A stretch of DNA of 64,000 bases from Erythrobacter sp. YT30 (lineage in GTDB: Bacteria > Pseudomonadota > Alphaproteobacteria > Sphingomonadales > Sphingomonadaceae). Shown piece by piece: positions 1 through 9,357 of the stretch. The stretch is taken from positions 248,001 to 312,000 of the forward strand of contig NZ_LMAF01000003.1 of the NCBI RefSeq assembly GCF_001542875.1. The letters are read 5' to 3'. Position 1 is the first letter of the stretch, and the number at the start of each line of letters is the position of its first letter. Position numbers and translations under genes: made by a program. The notes below the pieces were generated by a model. That model saw only the letters and a list, made by a program, of their open reading frames with translations. It made no database searches and had not been told where the DNA came from.

Positions 1-161
1 ACGATCAGGAGAACAAAAGGGAAGCCTTGTGCGTTAGGCCCTGAAGCATACCCGAGTTGGAGCGCATAGGTGCCTCAGAAGCATCGTCGGCCACGATATG
101 GGTACAAAGTGATACAATTCAATGCTTTGTTCGTCACGTACTACTGGTCAAAAGGCACAGC

Positions 162-3035
162 ATGATCCTCTCCTCTTGCCTTATCAGGCGACGACGCCTG
201 TTTCTTTTGTCGGGTGTGTGTGCCGGCAGCCTCACCTGTGCACCGCTTGCAGCACAAGATGATCTGCGCGGGCCAAATGCGGGCGACGAAAGCACTGCTT
301 CACAACAGGTACCCGAGGAGCATGAGGCCGTCGTCGGTTCGGGCGGTGAGATTATCGTGCAGGCGGACAGGCTTCGCGGGCAGCTTGATGTCGAGCAGGA
401 GCCGCTGCTTGAGCTGTCGGAAGAAGATATCGCGGCAGAAGGTGTTGCTTCGATCAGCGATCTGATCACCCAGATCACCGCGCGCACAGGTTCTGCACGC
501 GGGCGTGGCGGCGGCGTTCGGCCAATAATTCTTGTGAATGGCATCCGCGTTGGCTCTTTTCGCGAGCTGGCGTCTTATCCATCCGAAGCGTTGAAGAAAG
601 TCGAAGTCTTTCCAGAAGAGGTTGCCCTGCGTTTCGGCTTCGGCCCGGATCGCAGGGTTATAAATCTTATCCTTAAAGACAATTATCAGAGCCGCGAAGT
701 GGAGTTCGAGTTTGAAGGGCCATCTCGCGGCGGGTATTTCGTGAATGAGCAGGAATTCGGGTACCTTCGCATCACGCCTGAGGGTCGCTTCAGTATCAAT
801 CTCGAAGCAAACGACACATCGCTTCTGACCGAAAGCGAGCGCGACATCATCCAGACGGAAGGTTCGCTGTCCGATCTCGCCAGCGATCCTGATCCGGCGG
901 AGTTTCGGAGCCTTGTGAGTGACAGCCGCAGCCTGGAAGCCAATGTCAGCTGGGCCAAAGCAATCATAGAGACTGGCACAACACTTTCCGCCAATGTCAA
1001 TTATGATCGCAGCGACACGCGCAGCCTATCGGGCCTGAACTTCGTGACGCTGACAGACAGCGGGAATAACAGTGTCTCGCGGACATTTGGCGAAGACAGC
1101 CCGCTTGAAAATCGCAATTCAACCGATGTCTTCTCGAGTTCTGGCTCTCTGAGCAAGCGAGTGAACGCTTTCCAACTCACCAGCACTTTCGATGCGTCGC
1201 TGACCGAGAGTGAAACAGAGATCGACCGGCCGTTTGACGTGAGCGGACTTGTTCAGGATGCGGCAGCTGGCCTCATTGCTCAAGACGTTGAATTGCCAAG
1301 CAACGCGGACAATGGGTTCGATATTGCGCAGTCTCGTACAATCGCCGGGGAAACCGTCACCACGCTGAACGGGCCGCTGGCAAATTTGCCGGGCGGCGAG
1401 TTGCTGGCGACATTTGATGCGGGCTATAGCTGGACCAATCTGGAGACGTCCGACACCCGCACTTTTGCCGAAAGCGATCTGACGCGCGGCACCTTTGCGA
1501 CGGGCGTGAATTTGACAATGCCCATTACGTCCCGTCGGCGCGGCTTTGCCGATGCTTTGGGCAGCTTTACGCTGAACGCACAAATTGGGCTCGATCACCT
1601 GTCGGATTTCGGCACGCTGGGTGACTACACGGTGGGTCTCAATTGGACGCCATTCGACGGGATTGATCTTTCGGCGACCTATATTGAACGTGAGGTGGCA
1701 CCCGATCTTTCAGCGCTTGGCAGTCCCACGATTACCACTTTCAATGTGCCGGTGTTCGATTTCACCAATGGCGAAACCGTGCTTGCAACCGTCACGAGCG
1801 GAGGCAATCCCGATCTACTGGCGGAAACACAGCGCGATTGGAAATTTGCAGCGAATTGGGATCTGCCTTTTTGGGACAATTCTCGCTTCACCATCGAATA
1901 CATCCGCAACCGCTCAGATGACGTAACGAGCGCTTTTCCTCAGATCACGCCGGATATTGAGGTCGCTTTTCCGGGGCGGATCACTCGCGATGCGAATGGC
2001 GTTCTGACGGCGGTCGATCAACGCTTTGTCACCTTCGCAGAGACGCGATCAGACAGATTGCAGTTCATCCTATCGACAAGGGGCAGTTTCGGCGGGGGTG
2101 ACCCATCGGGTGGAAGATCAGGAAATCGCGGTGCTGCTTCAGATCGGCCCACGCCTCGCGCAGCGCCCTCGGGGAGCGCGCCCTCGAAAGAGCGCCGAGC
2201 AGCTTTCATGGCGTTTCGCGAAAAGCTATGCGCCGATGGCGGTGCAGCATTCTTATCGCGCCTGATCGAGCGGGTAGAGGCTGGCGAAGGCTTGTCGGAG
2301 GAGATCCCCGGCTCCAATCTGCAGCGCATGCAATCCATGCTCGATCGCGCACGCGGCGATGATGGTTCAATCGATCCCGAGCGGCTTGCCATGATACGAG
2401 AGCGGATTTGCAGTATGAACCCAGCCGCCATGCGCCGGGGGTCGCCTGTAGCAGGGAATAACGATCAACAGAGCAACCCGCAAAACGGCAGCCAACGTCG
2501 CCGAGGCGGTGGCAGTTTAATCGGTGCTGCGTTTGGTGGAAGAGGAGGGGGCAGGCAGGTTTGGCGCTATTTTGCGAACCTGACGCACACGATCGAACTG
2601 CAAAACGAGATCCTGATTGCCCCCGGCCTTGCGCAACTCGATCAGTTGGATGGTGATGCCACCAGTGCATTCGGCTTTCCGCGCCATTCAAGCAGGCTCG
2701 AAGCGGGATTGTTCGGCAATGGCATCGGCGCGCGGCTTTCGGGGCAATACACCGGGACTACGCGCCTGAACGGTTCAGGCCTTCCAGGGAGTTCAGACCT
2801 TTTCTTCGGAGATCTGGCAACCTTCGACTTGCGCCTGTTTACCAATATCGATCAATTGCTTGGCAGTGAAAGCTCACTTTTGAAAAACCTGAGGGTCTCG
2901 TTCCGAGCAGACAATCTCTTTGACGCGCAGCGCCGAGTGGTCGACGAAAGCGGTGCGACGCCCGTCAATTACCAGCCATTCGTAATCGATCCCACAGGCC
3001 GATTTGTGGGCGTTGATATTCGGAAACTGTTCTAG
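162..3035 (+). CDS. TonB-dependent receptor with plug domain
   Basis: Outer-membrane beta-barrel receptor, substrate unknown. I chose the ATG at 162 because it begins a classical signal peptide: an arginine-rich start, a hydrophobic stretch, then a signal peptidase I-like site at APLAAQ. The N-terminal plug contains IILVNGIRVGSF and PEEVALRFGF, typical of sphingomonad receptors. The barrel ends in an aromatic-rich strand, with the final residues RKLF. Between two barrel strands, about nt 2085-2560, lies an insert of roughly 150 residues rich in Gly, Arg, Ser and Pro that also holds a helical segment with two cysteines. An upstream in-frame start at 57 would put 35 residues before the signal peptide and is unlikely. 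Monocistronic; its stop is 18 bp from the stop of the next, convergent gene. Confidence 0.87.
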   Translation: MILSSCLIRRRRLFLLSGVCAGSLTCAPLAAQDDLRGPNAGDESTASQQVPEEHEAVVGSGGEIIVQADRLRGQLDVEQEPLLELSEEDIAAEGVASISDLITQITARTGSARGRGGGVRPIILVNGIRVGSFRELASYPSEALKKVEVFPEEVALRFGFGPDRRVINLILKDNYQSREVEFEFEGPSRGGYFVNEQEFGYLRITPEGRFSINLEANDTSLLTESERDIIQTEGSLSDLASDPDPAEFRSLVSDSRSLEANVSWAKAIIETGTTLSANVNYDRSDTRSLSGLNFVTLTDSGNNSVSRTFGEDSPLENRNSTDVFSSSGSLSKRVNAFQLTSTFDASLTESETEIDRPFDVSGLVQDAAAGLIAQDVELPSNADNGFDIAQSRTIAGETVTTLNGPLANLPGGELLATFDAGYSWTNLETSDTRTFAESDLTRGTFATGVNLTMPITSRRRGFADALGSFTLNAQIGLDHLSDFGTLGDYTVGLNWTPFDGIDLSATYIEREVAPDLSALGSPTITTFNVPVFDFTNGETVLATVTSGGNPDLLAETQRDWKFAANWDLPFWDNSRFTIEYIRNRSDDVTSAFPQITPDIEVAFPGRITRDANGVLTAVDQRFVTFAETRSDRLQFILSTRGSFGGGDPSGGRSGNRGAASDRPTPRAAPSGSAPSKERRAAFMAFREKLCADGGAAFLSRLIERVEAGEGLSEEIPGSNLQRMQSMLDRARGDDGSIDPERLAMIRERICSMNPAAMRRGSPVAGNNDQQSNPQNGSQRRRGGGSLIGAAFGGRGGGRQVWRYFANLTHTIELQNEILIAPGLAQLDQLDGDATSAFGFPRHSSRLEAGLFGNGIGARLSGQYTGTTRLNGSGLPGSSDLFFGDLATFDLRLFTNIDQLLGSESSLLKNLRVSFRADNLFDAQRRVVDESGATPVNYQPFVIDPTGRFVGVDIRKLF

Positions 3036-3053
3036 CTGAAATTCAGCCGGTTA

Positions 3054-3848
3054 TCAGTGCAGCTTTGTCCTCGGGAACATCCATTTTTGGCTGAGTGAAG
3101 GCCGGAATGGGGCCCATTTACCCTCTGCCTGCGACAGCCTGTCCGCCATCGCAACCATCACCGAAGGATTGACGCCAAGCCCCAAATGGCTCGCGTGAAC
3201 CTCAATATTTTCGCTAGGGTGCTCGCCTTCTGCTTGAAGGCTGCCGTGCCAGTGCACCACGCCATCGGTCTTTGTATAGATCGAAGTTGTCGGCAGCGGC
3301 GGAGCGGTTTCCAAATCAAGGAAGCGACCATCGCGCATCGGCTCTGGCTCTTTGCCGTTCAGCCGCTCGAAGAGTTTGCGCGCATTGGTGTGATTACGAT
3401 CGTTCGAGATCGGGCTACCAAGGCTGATCACTAGCCGCGCTTTGTCAGGGTGCAATTTGGCGATCTCGCGCGCCAGCACGCCGCCAAGGCTCCAACCGAT
3501 CAGCGAAACCTTGCGACCCGATGATTTGTGAAGACGCAGCAGCTGACCTTCAAGCCGGTGTAGCAGCGCATTATCAACCCGGATGTTGCGGCCAGAATCC
3601 CAGCCATGCGCATCATAGCCAAGCTCTCTCAAAAGGCCGCGCATTGGGATTGTTGAACTGTTCGAAGCCATAAAGCCCGGCAGGCACATCACCGCGTGGC
3701 CATCGCCTTTGGGAAGCGAAGTCAGCAGTCGCCGGCTGGCGTAAAACATTCCCAGTTCGAACATCGCGCGCCCTTCTGCGAGCGTCCAGATGCGTTTGGG
3801 TGGGACGGCTTTGGGTGCCGCTCGATCGCTGATTGGTATGCTTGCCAT
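3054..3848 (-). CDS. alpha/beta hydrolase, PGAP1/lipase-like
   Basis: Predicted serine hydrolase of 264 residues. The nucleophile elbow GWSLGG puts the catalytic Ser near residue 120. LPGFMASNSST near residue 56 looks like the oxyanion loop, and HASHLGLG near residue 218 likely carries the catalytic His. The strand-turn KVSLIGWSLGG and the following ISLGSPIS resemble triacylglycerol lipase and PGAP1-like proteins. There is no obvious signal peptide. It lies 77 bp downstream of the wax-ester/diacylglycerol acyltransferase gene on the same strand, so a shared role in neutral-lipid turnover is an inference. Substrate is unknown. Confidence 0.8.
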   Translation of the reverse strand: MASIPISDRAAPKAVPPKRIWTLAEGRAMFELGMFYASRRLLTSLPKGDGHAVMCLPGFMASNSSTIPMRGLLRELGYDAHGWDSGRNIRVDNALLHRLEGQLLRLHKSSGRKVSLIGWSLGGVLAREIAKLHPDKARLVISLGSPISNDRNHTNARKLFERLNGKEPEPMRDGRFLDLETAPPLPTTSIYTKTDGVVHWHGSLQAEGEHPSENIEVHASHLGLGVNPSVMVAMADRLSQAEGKWAPFRPSLSQKWMFPRTKLH

Positions 3849-3925
3849 TCTTGTATTCCTCTCAAGGGCCCTTTGGGCATTTTGCGACCTGCTCTTGCGG
3901 CAAGCTTATCGTGTGAAATAGGGTT

Positions 3926-5485
3926 CTAATTCGGTTTGGTTTTGCGCCTCATCGTCGTAGTCGGTTTGCGCTTTGCCGGGCCTTTTGCGGCTCGAGATTG
4001 TCTTGCTGTCGCTTTCTTGGCCGCAGGTTTTGCTGGCGACGCTTTCTTCGCAGCAGGTTTCTTCACAGTCTTCGCTGCTGCCAGCATCTCATCAAAGCTT
4101 TCCTGTAGACACTCAGAGTAGAACTCCGGATCGGGCATGATATCGCGGCAGGCGGTAAAGCTGATATAGGCTTCATCGACATAGCTCTGAACGACGTGCG
4201 CAAGGCCCAATCCGTCTGTCAGGCAGATAAGCGATAATGCCATGCTCTCCATCCGCGCACCTGCCGAATAGATCGGCACTGGCGGGCCGGGAACATTGGT
4301 AACGACCGTGTTGAACGGCATTGCGACCCGGTGGGCAAGGCTGACGCGGTTAAAGAGCTGCGCGCCCAAGGCCATGTAAAGCAGCGGATTAACCTTGCTG
4401 ACTTCTGTCATGGTGCGCGCGCCGATGGCGTTCGTGAGCGCCTTGGAGTTCTTGGTCCGCTTGAACACGTATTCAAGCCGTTCGGCCGGGTCTCCAATAT
4501 GCGAACCCAAAGGCGCGATCATGGCGGAAACCTGATTGCCCATGTCGTTCTTTTCATCCGAAGAACGCACTGAAATCGGGGCCATCGCCGTCATCGATGA
4601 CTTTGGCAGATCATCTTTTGCGGTGAGATATTTGTATAGAGCGCCGCCAATTATCGCGAGTGCAACATCATTGACCTTCGCTTCGGGAAGAAGCGCGCGG
4701 ATCGCCTTGATATCGGCCAGTGGGAAGCTGCGCCCTTCGACAACTCGATGCGGCGAAATTGAGCGGTTGAACCGCGTGCGAGGCGGTACATAATCGCTCG
4801 TAAGCTTAAACTGGCGGGTAACCAGACCTTTGATAGCGCTCGCGACGCCTGGAACGGCCTGGGCTGCAACCTGCGCCTGCTTCACCGGATTTGTGAGGGC
4901 GTTGATATAGGATTTGCCGAGTAGCTCGACCGGGCCGGGTACCTTTTCTGGCTTCCACTCATCGGGTGCATTGGGTGGCGGCGCGTTGGGGGCAAGCGTG
5001 TGGATCGCCTCCATCATGTCGATCCCGCTCATTCCATCGATGGCAGAATGGTGAACCTTTGTAACAAAGGCAAAGCAACCGGGAGGGTAATCGCGGACAT
5101 TGTCCAGCCCCTCTACAACGGTGAACTCCCAAGGCGGGCGTGTCAGATCCATTGGGCGTGCATGGATTCGCGCCGTTTGAATACACAACTGCCGCCAATC
5201 ACCCGGTTTGGGCAGTGCAACGTGGCGCAGGTGATATTCTAGGTCGAAATTCGGATCTTCGATCCAGTATGGATAATCGAGATCGAAGGGTACGCGCACC
5301 AGTCTTTGGCGCATCGTCTTCGACAGCTGCATACGTTTGGAAAAGAAATCGAGAATGTCTTTGAAGCGGACAAAGCCGCCGGGCGCCGTTTCCGGATTGT
5401 AGATCAGCAGATTGCCGATATGCATCGGCGAATTGGGGGATTCCAACGCGACAAACGAGGAATCCATGCCCTGCAATTGGCGCAA
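3926..5485 (-). CDS. wax ester synthase / diacylglycerol O-acyltransferase
   Basis: WS/DGAT family enzyme that would join acyl-CoA to a fatty alcohol or diacylglycerol, making storage wax or triacylglycerol. The catalytic HHxxxDG motif is HHSAIDG at residues 145-151, and NVPGP occurs in the C-terminal domain. The start is a TTG at 5485: AGGAGG lies 5 nt upstream, and the N-terminus MRQLQGMDSSF lines up with the family's usual beginning, whereas the ATG at 5467 would remove it. After the catalytic domain there is a tail of about 50 residues rich in Lys, Ala and Pro ([14 protein letters not shown]), unusual for the family and resembling histone H1. Confidence 0.9.
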   Translation of the reverse strand: MRQLQGMDSSFVALESPNSPMHIGNLLIYNPETAPGGFVRFKDILDFFSKRMQLSKTMRQRLVRVPFDLDYPYWIEDPNFDLEYHLRHVALPKPGDWRQLCIQTARIHARPMDLTRPPWEFTVVEGLDNVRDYPPGCFAFVTKVHHSAIDGMSGIDMMEAIHTLAPNAPPPNAPDEWKPEKVPGPVELLGKSYINALTNPVKQAQVAAQAVPGVASAIKGLVTRQFKLTSDYVPPRTRFNRSISPHRVVEGRSFPLADIKAIRALLPEAKVNDVALAIIGGALYKYLTAKDDLPKSSMTAMAPISVRSSDEKNDMGNQVSAMIAPLGSHIGDPAERLEYVFKRTKNSKALTNAIGARTMTEVSKVNPLLYMALGAQLFNRVSLAHRVAMPFNTVVTNVPGPPVPIYSAGARMESMALSLICLTDGLGLAHVVQSYVDEAYISFTACRDIMPDPEFYSECLQESFDEMLAAAKTVKKPAAKKASPAKPAAKKATARQSRAAKGPAKRKPTTTMRRKTKPN

Positions 5486-5630
5486 ACGGGCCTCCTACAA
5501 ACAACCTTTCCAAAAGCGGCCTGTTTTCAGGCTCGTATTGGCACGTAGGCATGTTTCAGTGTCATGACAAGCTGACGCACACGGCAAGTGTTGTTCTGGG
5601 ACGACTTATCCGCGCAATTTTATTACGCGC

Positions 5631-6047
5631 CTAAACTGCCTGACTGTCGCTTTGCCACCAACCATTGAGCGATATGCTGCGGGCCTGCGCGGTGCCGGCG
5701 AGCACCAACAGACCGGCAAGAATGCCGAGGTTTTTGATGAAATTCTGCCGCTCGCGGTCGACCATATCTTCAACCATGGTCCAGAAATCGTGCAGCAAGA
5801 AATTCACCAAAAGCACATAGATCACAAACCCATAGGCCACGAATTTCACATGGCGACCAAAGATAAGTAGCAAACCGCCGATAATGTTCACTGCGGTCGA
5901 AAACCACATCAAGGGCGCTGCGAAAGGAATGGCGTGGCTTTCCATATAGGCGATTGTTTGGGCAGGTCCCATGGCCTTCAAAAGGCCGGGAGCGAGGAAA
6001 TAGAGACCCAGCAATACGCGCCCGATTGTGATGCTCAAATGTGACAT
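5631..6047 (-). CDS. DoxX family membrane protein
   Basis: Small integral membrane protein of 138 residues with about four hydrophobic segments (SITIGRVLLGLYFLAPGLLK, MWFSTAVNIIGGLLLIFG, FVAYGFVIYVLLVNFLL and ILAGLLVLAG). The first matches the opening of DoxX-type proteins. I chose the ATG at 6047, preceded by GGAAGT, over a longer in-frame start at 6155 whose extra 36 residues are basic and lie inside the upstream gene's 3' end. It starts 23 bp after the flavoprotein gene stop, so the two are probably co-transcribed. Physiological role is not clear from sequence. Confidence 0.8.
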   Translation of the reverse strand: MSHLSITIGRVLLGLYFLAPGLLKAMGPAQTIAYMESHAIPFAAPLMWFSTAVNIIGGLLLIFGRHVKFVAYGFVIYVLLVNFLLHDFWTMVEDMVDRERQNFIKNLGILAGLLVLAGTAQARSISLNGWWQSDSQAV

Positions 6048-6070
6048 GATCTTACTTCCGTGTCGTGTTT

Positions 6071-7270
6071 TTACAAATCGTTTGAATTGGCCAGAGCGTC
6101 TCCGCAAGCGACACCGCTCGCCCAGGCCCATTGGAAGTTGTAACCGCCGAGCCACCCTGTCACATCCACCGCTTCGCCAATGGCATAAAGACCCCGGACC
6201 CTCTTGGCTTCCATGGTTTGCGACGACAGTTCAGCTGTAGAGATGCCGCCAATCGTAACCTCGGCCTTTGCAAATCCTTCTGTGCCGTTGGGAGAAAAGC
6301 GCCAGTCCGACAATCGTTGCTCTACCTTGCGCAAAGACTTGTCGGTGTTGTCGCCTAAGGTGCCAGCGATACCGACTTCCGGGGAGATCCGCTCAGCCAG
6401 CGCTTCTGCGAGGCGGTTGGGAAGGCTGTCTGAAAGGATATCTGCAAGCGTTCTGCGCTGATTTTTCTTTTTTTCCTCGATAAGCCAATCGCCACCGGCT
6501 TCGGGAGTAAACGTGATCCCAATCTCCTCTCCATGCTTCCAGTAGGATGATACTTGCAGGATCGCTGGCCCGGAAAGCCCCTTGTGCGTGAACAGTGCGG
6601 CCTCCTCGAACGTCGCTTTACCCGCCCGCGCGCGAACGGGCGCAGATACGCCTGAGAGCTCGCGGAACAGGACATCCTCTCCGCCGAGCGTCAGCGGGAC
6701 AAGGGCAGGGCGGGGCTCGACCACTTTGAGGCCAAACTGCCGCGCCAGATCGTAGGCAATGCCGGTTGCCCCCATCTTGGGGATTGAAGGGCCGCCAGTC
6801 GCAATCACAAGGTTGGGCGCCGAAAAACGCTTCCCGCTCGCGGAAACGGCGAAGGCGCCGTCCTCCCGCGCAACCGCCTCGACATCGGCGTCGCAGATCA
6901 CGTTCACGCTCTCGGGGCATTCGTCGAGCAGCATCTGGACAATCTGCTTGGCCGACCCATCGCAGAACAATTGGCCGAGCGTCTTTTCATGCCACGCGAT
7001 GTCATGTGTATCGACCAGGTCGATAAAATCCTGCGGTGTGTAACGGGCAAGGGCCGACTTCGCGAAATGGGGGTTGCTGGACAGATAGTTCTCGGGGCCT
7101 GCGTGGATATTGGTGAAATTGCACCTTCCGCCGCCCGAGATCAGGATCTTCTTTCCCGGTTTCTCCGCCTTTTCGAGCACGGCCACGCGCAGGCTCCTTT
7201 TGCCCGCGCGCGCGGCGCACATCAGGCCCGCCGCGCCTGCGCCCAGAACGATAACGTCAAATTGCTCCAT
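6071..7270 (-). CDS. HI0933/YhiN-family FAD-dependent oxidoreductase
   Basis: NAD(P)/FAD-dependent flavoprotein of 399 residues from the ATG at 7270. The N-terminal dinucleotide fold VLGAGAAGLMCAARAG is followed by ISGGGRCNFTN, the hallmark of the HI0933/BaiN-like family, and the C-terminus has the conserved GWLGGYNFQWAWASG segment that closes the FAD site. Family members are widespread and mostly uncharacterised; some reduce bile-acid intermediates, which is unlikely here. The extra in-frame start at 7306 would overlap the possible upstream start of the divergent uvrC gene, so 7270 is preferred. Divergent from uvrC across a 65-bp gap. Confidence 0.88.
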   Translation of the reverse strand: MEQFDVIVLGAGAAGLMCAARAGKRSLRVAVLEKAEKPGKKILISGGGRCNFTNIHAGPENYLSSNPHFAKSALARYTPQDFIDLVDTHDIAWHEKTLGQLFCDGSAKQIVQMLLDECPESVNVICDADVEAVAREDGAFAVSASGKRFSAPNLVIATGGPSIPKMGATGIAYDLARQFGLKVVEPRPALVPLTLGGEDVLFRELSGVSAPVRARAGKATFEEAALFTHKGLSGPAILQVSSYWKHGEEIGITFTPEAGGDWLIEEKKKNQRRTLADILSDSLPNRLAEALAERISPEVGIAGTLGDNTDKSLRKVEQRLSDWRFSPNGTEGFAKAEVTIGGISTAELSSQTMEAKRVRGLYAIGEAVDVTGWLGGYNFQWAWASGVACGDALANSNDL

Positions 7271-7335
7271 TGGGCTGGCGATAGGAGGGTCTGCGCGCAT
7301 TGCCAATCGCCACTCGCAATCCCTATCTACAGCCC

Positions 7336-9279
7336 ATGTCCAAGGCCAAGGCAGGCACTCCCCACAATCCGCAAGGGGCCGAGCGTTTCAATGAGAAGAA
7401 CGCGGCTCAAACTGTGTCGCGTGCGCAGCCAAATCTCGAGGCTGGGATTGAAGCGATCCGGCAGGTGGTGAAGACACTGAAGCCGATCCCAGGCGTCTAC
7501 CGCATGCTCGATGCAAGGGGCGATGTGCTGTATGTGGGCAAGGCGCGTTCGCTCAAAGCGCGGGTTGCCAATTACACGCAAGTCAACGGGCTGACGCAGC
7601 GGATTTTGCGGATGATCTCGCAGTGCCGCGGGATGGAGATCGTCACCACCAATTCCGAGGCTGAAGCTCTGCTGCTGGAAGCGCAGTTGATCAAGCGGTT
7701 TCGCCCACCCTTCAATGTGCTTCTCCGGGACGACAAGAGCTTCCCGTTCATCCTTCTGCGCGCCGATCACGACTTCCCCCGCATCCACAAGCACCGCGGC
7801 GCACGCCGGGCTAAGGGGAATTACTACGGCCCATTCGCGAGCGCTGGCAGCGTCAACACAACGCTTAACGCGCTTCAGAAGCTATTCCTTTTAAGATCCT
7901 GCACAGACAGCTTTTTTGACCGTCGTGACCGTCCGTGCCTGCTCTACCAAATAAAGCGCTGCTCTGCCCCTTGCGTGGGCCGCATCAGCGAGGACGATTA
8001 CGAAGGGCTGGTCAAACAAGCGAAGGATTTCCTCGCGGGCAAATCCTCGCAGGTGCAGGCTGACCTTGAAAAGCAGATGGCCAAAGCGGCCGAAGATCTC
8101 GACTTTGAAACCGCTGCCATATTGCGCGACCGACTGCGCGCGGCGACCTTTATCCAGGGCTCGCAAGCCATCAATGCAAGCGGTGTGGGTGACGCTGACG
8201 TATTCGCGCTCGCATCGAAAGGTGGCCATGTGGGTGTGCAGGCTTTCTTCATTCGCGGCGGCCAGAACTGGGGGCATCGCGCTTTCTTTCCCAGCCACAC
8301 CAAAGAAGTGGATGAGGCCCAGGTTCTCGCGGATGTGATGCTGCAATTCTATGAGGAAGTCCCGCCGCCTTCGACAGTGCTGGTGGACCGCGAGCTGCCC
8401 GAAGAAGACTTGATTGAAGCGGCGTTGGCAGAATTGGCTGAGAAGAAAGTCGCGATCAGTATCCCGCAACGTGGCGACCGGCGCAAATTGCTTCAACAGG
8501 CGCAGAGAAATGCGGTTGAAGCGCTCGAACGGAGGCTGGCGGAGACCGGCACCAAGGCCAAGGTAAACCGCGAGCTTGCCGAATTCCTTGAGCTTAGCGA
8601 ACCGCCGCAGCGCATTGAGGTTTACGACAACTCGCACATTCAGGGCGCGAAAGCTGTTGGCGCGATGGTGGTTGTCTCTCCAGAAGGTTTTGAGAAGTCG
8701 CAATACCGCAAGTTCAACATCAAGACCGCGCAAACGAACGATGATTTCGCGATGATGCGCGAGGTCATGGAGCGTCGGTTCACCCGCGCGATGAAGGATG
8801 ACCCTGACCGGGAGCGTGAGGGCGTGTGGCCCGATCTGGTGCTGGTCGATGGCGGCAAGGGGCAGTTATCGTCGGTGATGGAGGTATTGGGAGAACTCGG
8901 TATCGAAGACCTGCCAGTTATCGGCATCGCAAAGGGCCCACATCATGGACGCGAGGGGCGCGAAGTCTTTCACTTCCCGGACGGCCGTGAAAAGATGCTG
9001 CCGACCAACTCGCCGGTTTTATTCTACGCCCAGCGCCTTCGTGATGAAGTGCACCGCTATGTGATCGGCGCACACCGGGCGAAACGCTCCAAAGCGATCA
9101 CAGCAAGCCCGCTTGACGAAATCCCCGGTATCGGTCCGGCGCGAAAACGCGCCCTGCTGCTGCACTTCGGCACGGCCAGCAAGGTGCGTGCTGCAGCATT
9201 GGAAGACCTGCAACGCGCTCCCGGTGTATCAGACAAAGTCGCGCAGCAGATTTACGATTTCTACCACGCGAGTGGCTGA
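7336..9279 (+). CDS. uvrC: excinuclease ABC subunit C
   Basis: UvrC makes both incisions around a bulky DNA lesion during nucleotide excision repair with UvrA and UvrB. Domains in order: GIY-YIG nuclease (GVYRMLDARGDVLYVGKA, residues about 53-70), a Cys-containing region, the UVR motif that binds UvrB (MAKAAEDLDFETAAILRDRL), the RNase H-like 3' nuclease (IEVYDNSHIQG and DLVLVDGGKGQLS), and a C-terminal tandem helix-hairpin-helix (IPGIGPARKRALL). The length of 647 residues is normal. I prefer the ATG at 7336; a start at 7300 would add 12 residues. Confidence 0.97.
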   Translation: MSKAKAGTPHNPQGAERFNEKNAAQTVSRAQPNLEAGIEAIRQVVKTLKPIPGVYRMLDARGDVLYVGKARSLKARVANYTQVNGLTQRILRMISQCRGMEIVTTNSEAEALLLEAQLIKRFRPPFNVLLRDDKSFPFILLRADHDFPRIHKHRGARRAKGNYYGPFASAGSVNTTLNALQKLFLLRSCTDSFFDRRDRPCLLYQIKRCSAPCVGRISEDDYEGLVKQAKDFLAGKSSQVQADLEKQMAKAAEDLDFETAAILRDRLRAATFIQGSQAINASGVGDADVFALASKGGHVGVQAFFIRGGQNWGHRAFFPSHTKEVDEAQVLADVMLQFYEEVPPPSTVLVDRELPEEDLIEAALAELAEKKVAISIPQRGDRRKLLQQAQRNAVEALERRLAETGTKAKVNRELAEFLELSEPPQRIEVYDNSHIQGAKAVGAMVVVSPEGFEKSQYRKFNIKTAQTNDDFAMMREVMERRFTRAMKDDPDREREGVWPDLVLVDGGKGQLSSVMEVLGELGIEDLPVIGIAKGPHHGREGREVFHFPDGREKMLPTNSPVLFYAQRLRDEVHRYVIGAHRAKRSKAITASPLDEIPGIGPARKRALLLHFGTASKVRAAALEDLQRAPGVSDKVAQQIYDFYHASG

Positions 9280-9357
9280 GTAATTGTCGACTGTCATCGT
9301 CCCTGCTGAGCAGGCATTCAATGTTGCGTGTCATCGAGACAGGTGTATTATATAAGT

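Noticed and set aside
1..161. Possible gene start at 57 for the TonB receptor, and possible upstream signal
   Set aside because: The in-frame extension precedes a complete signal peptide, and nothing else recognisable lies in this stretch.
7891..8733. A 280-codon frame opposite uvrC
   Set aside because: Shadow of the highly conserved uvrC frame, with no family features.
9287..9340. Two TGTCATCG direct repeats before the lipoprotein hydrolase gene
   Set aside because: Eight bases twice in 50 bp is weak, and there is no palindrome or second copy elsewhere to support a regulator site.
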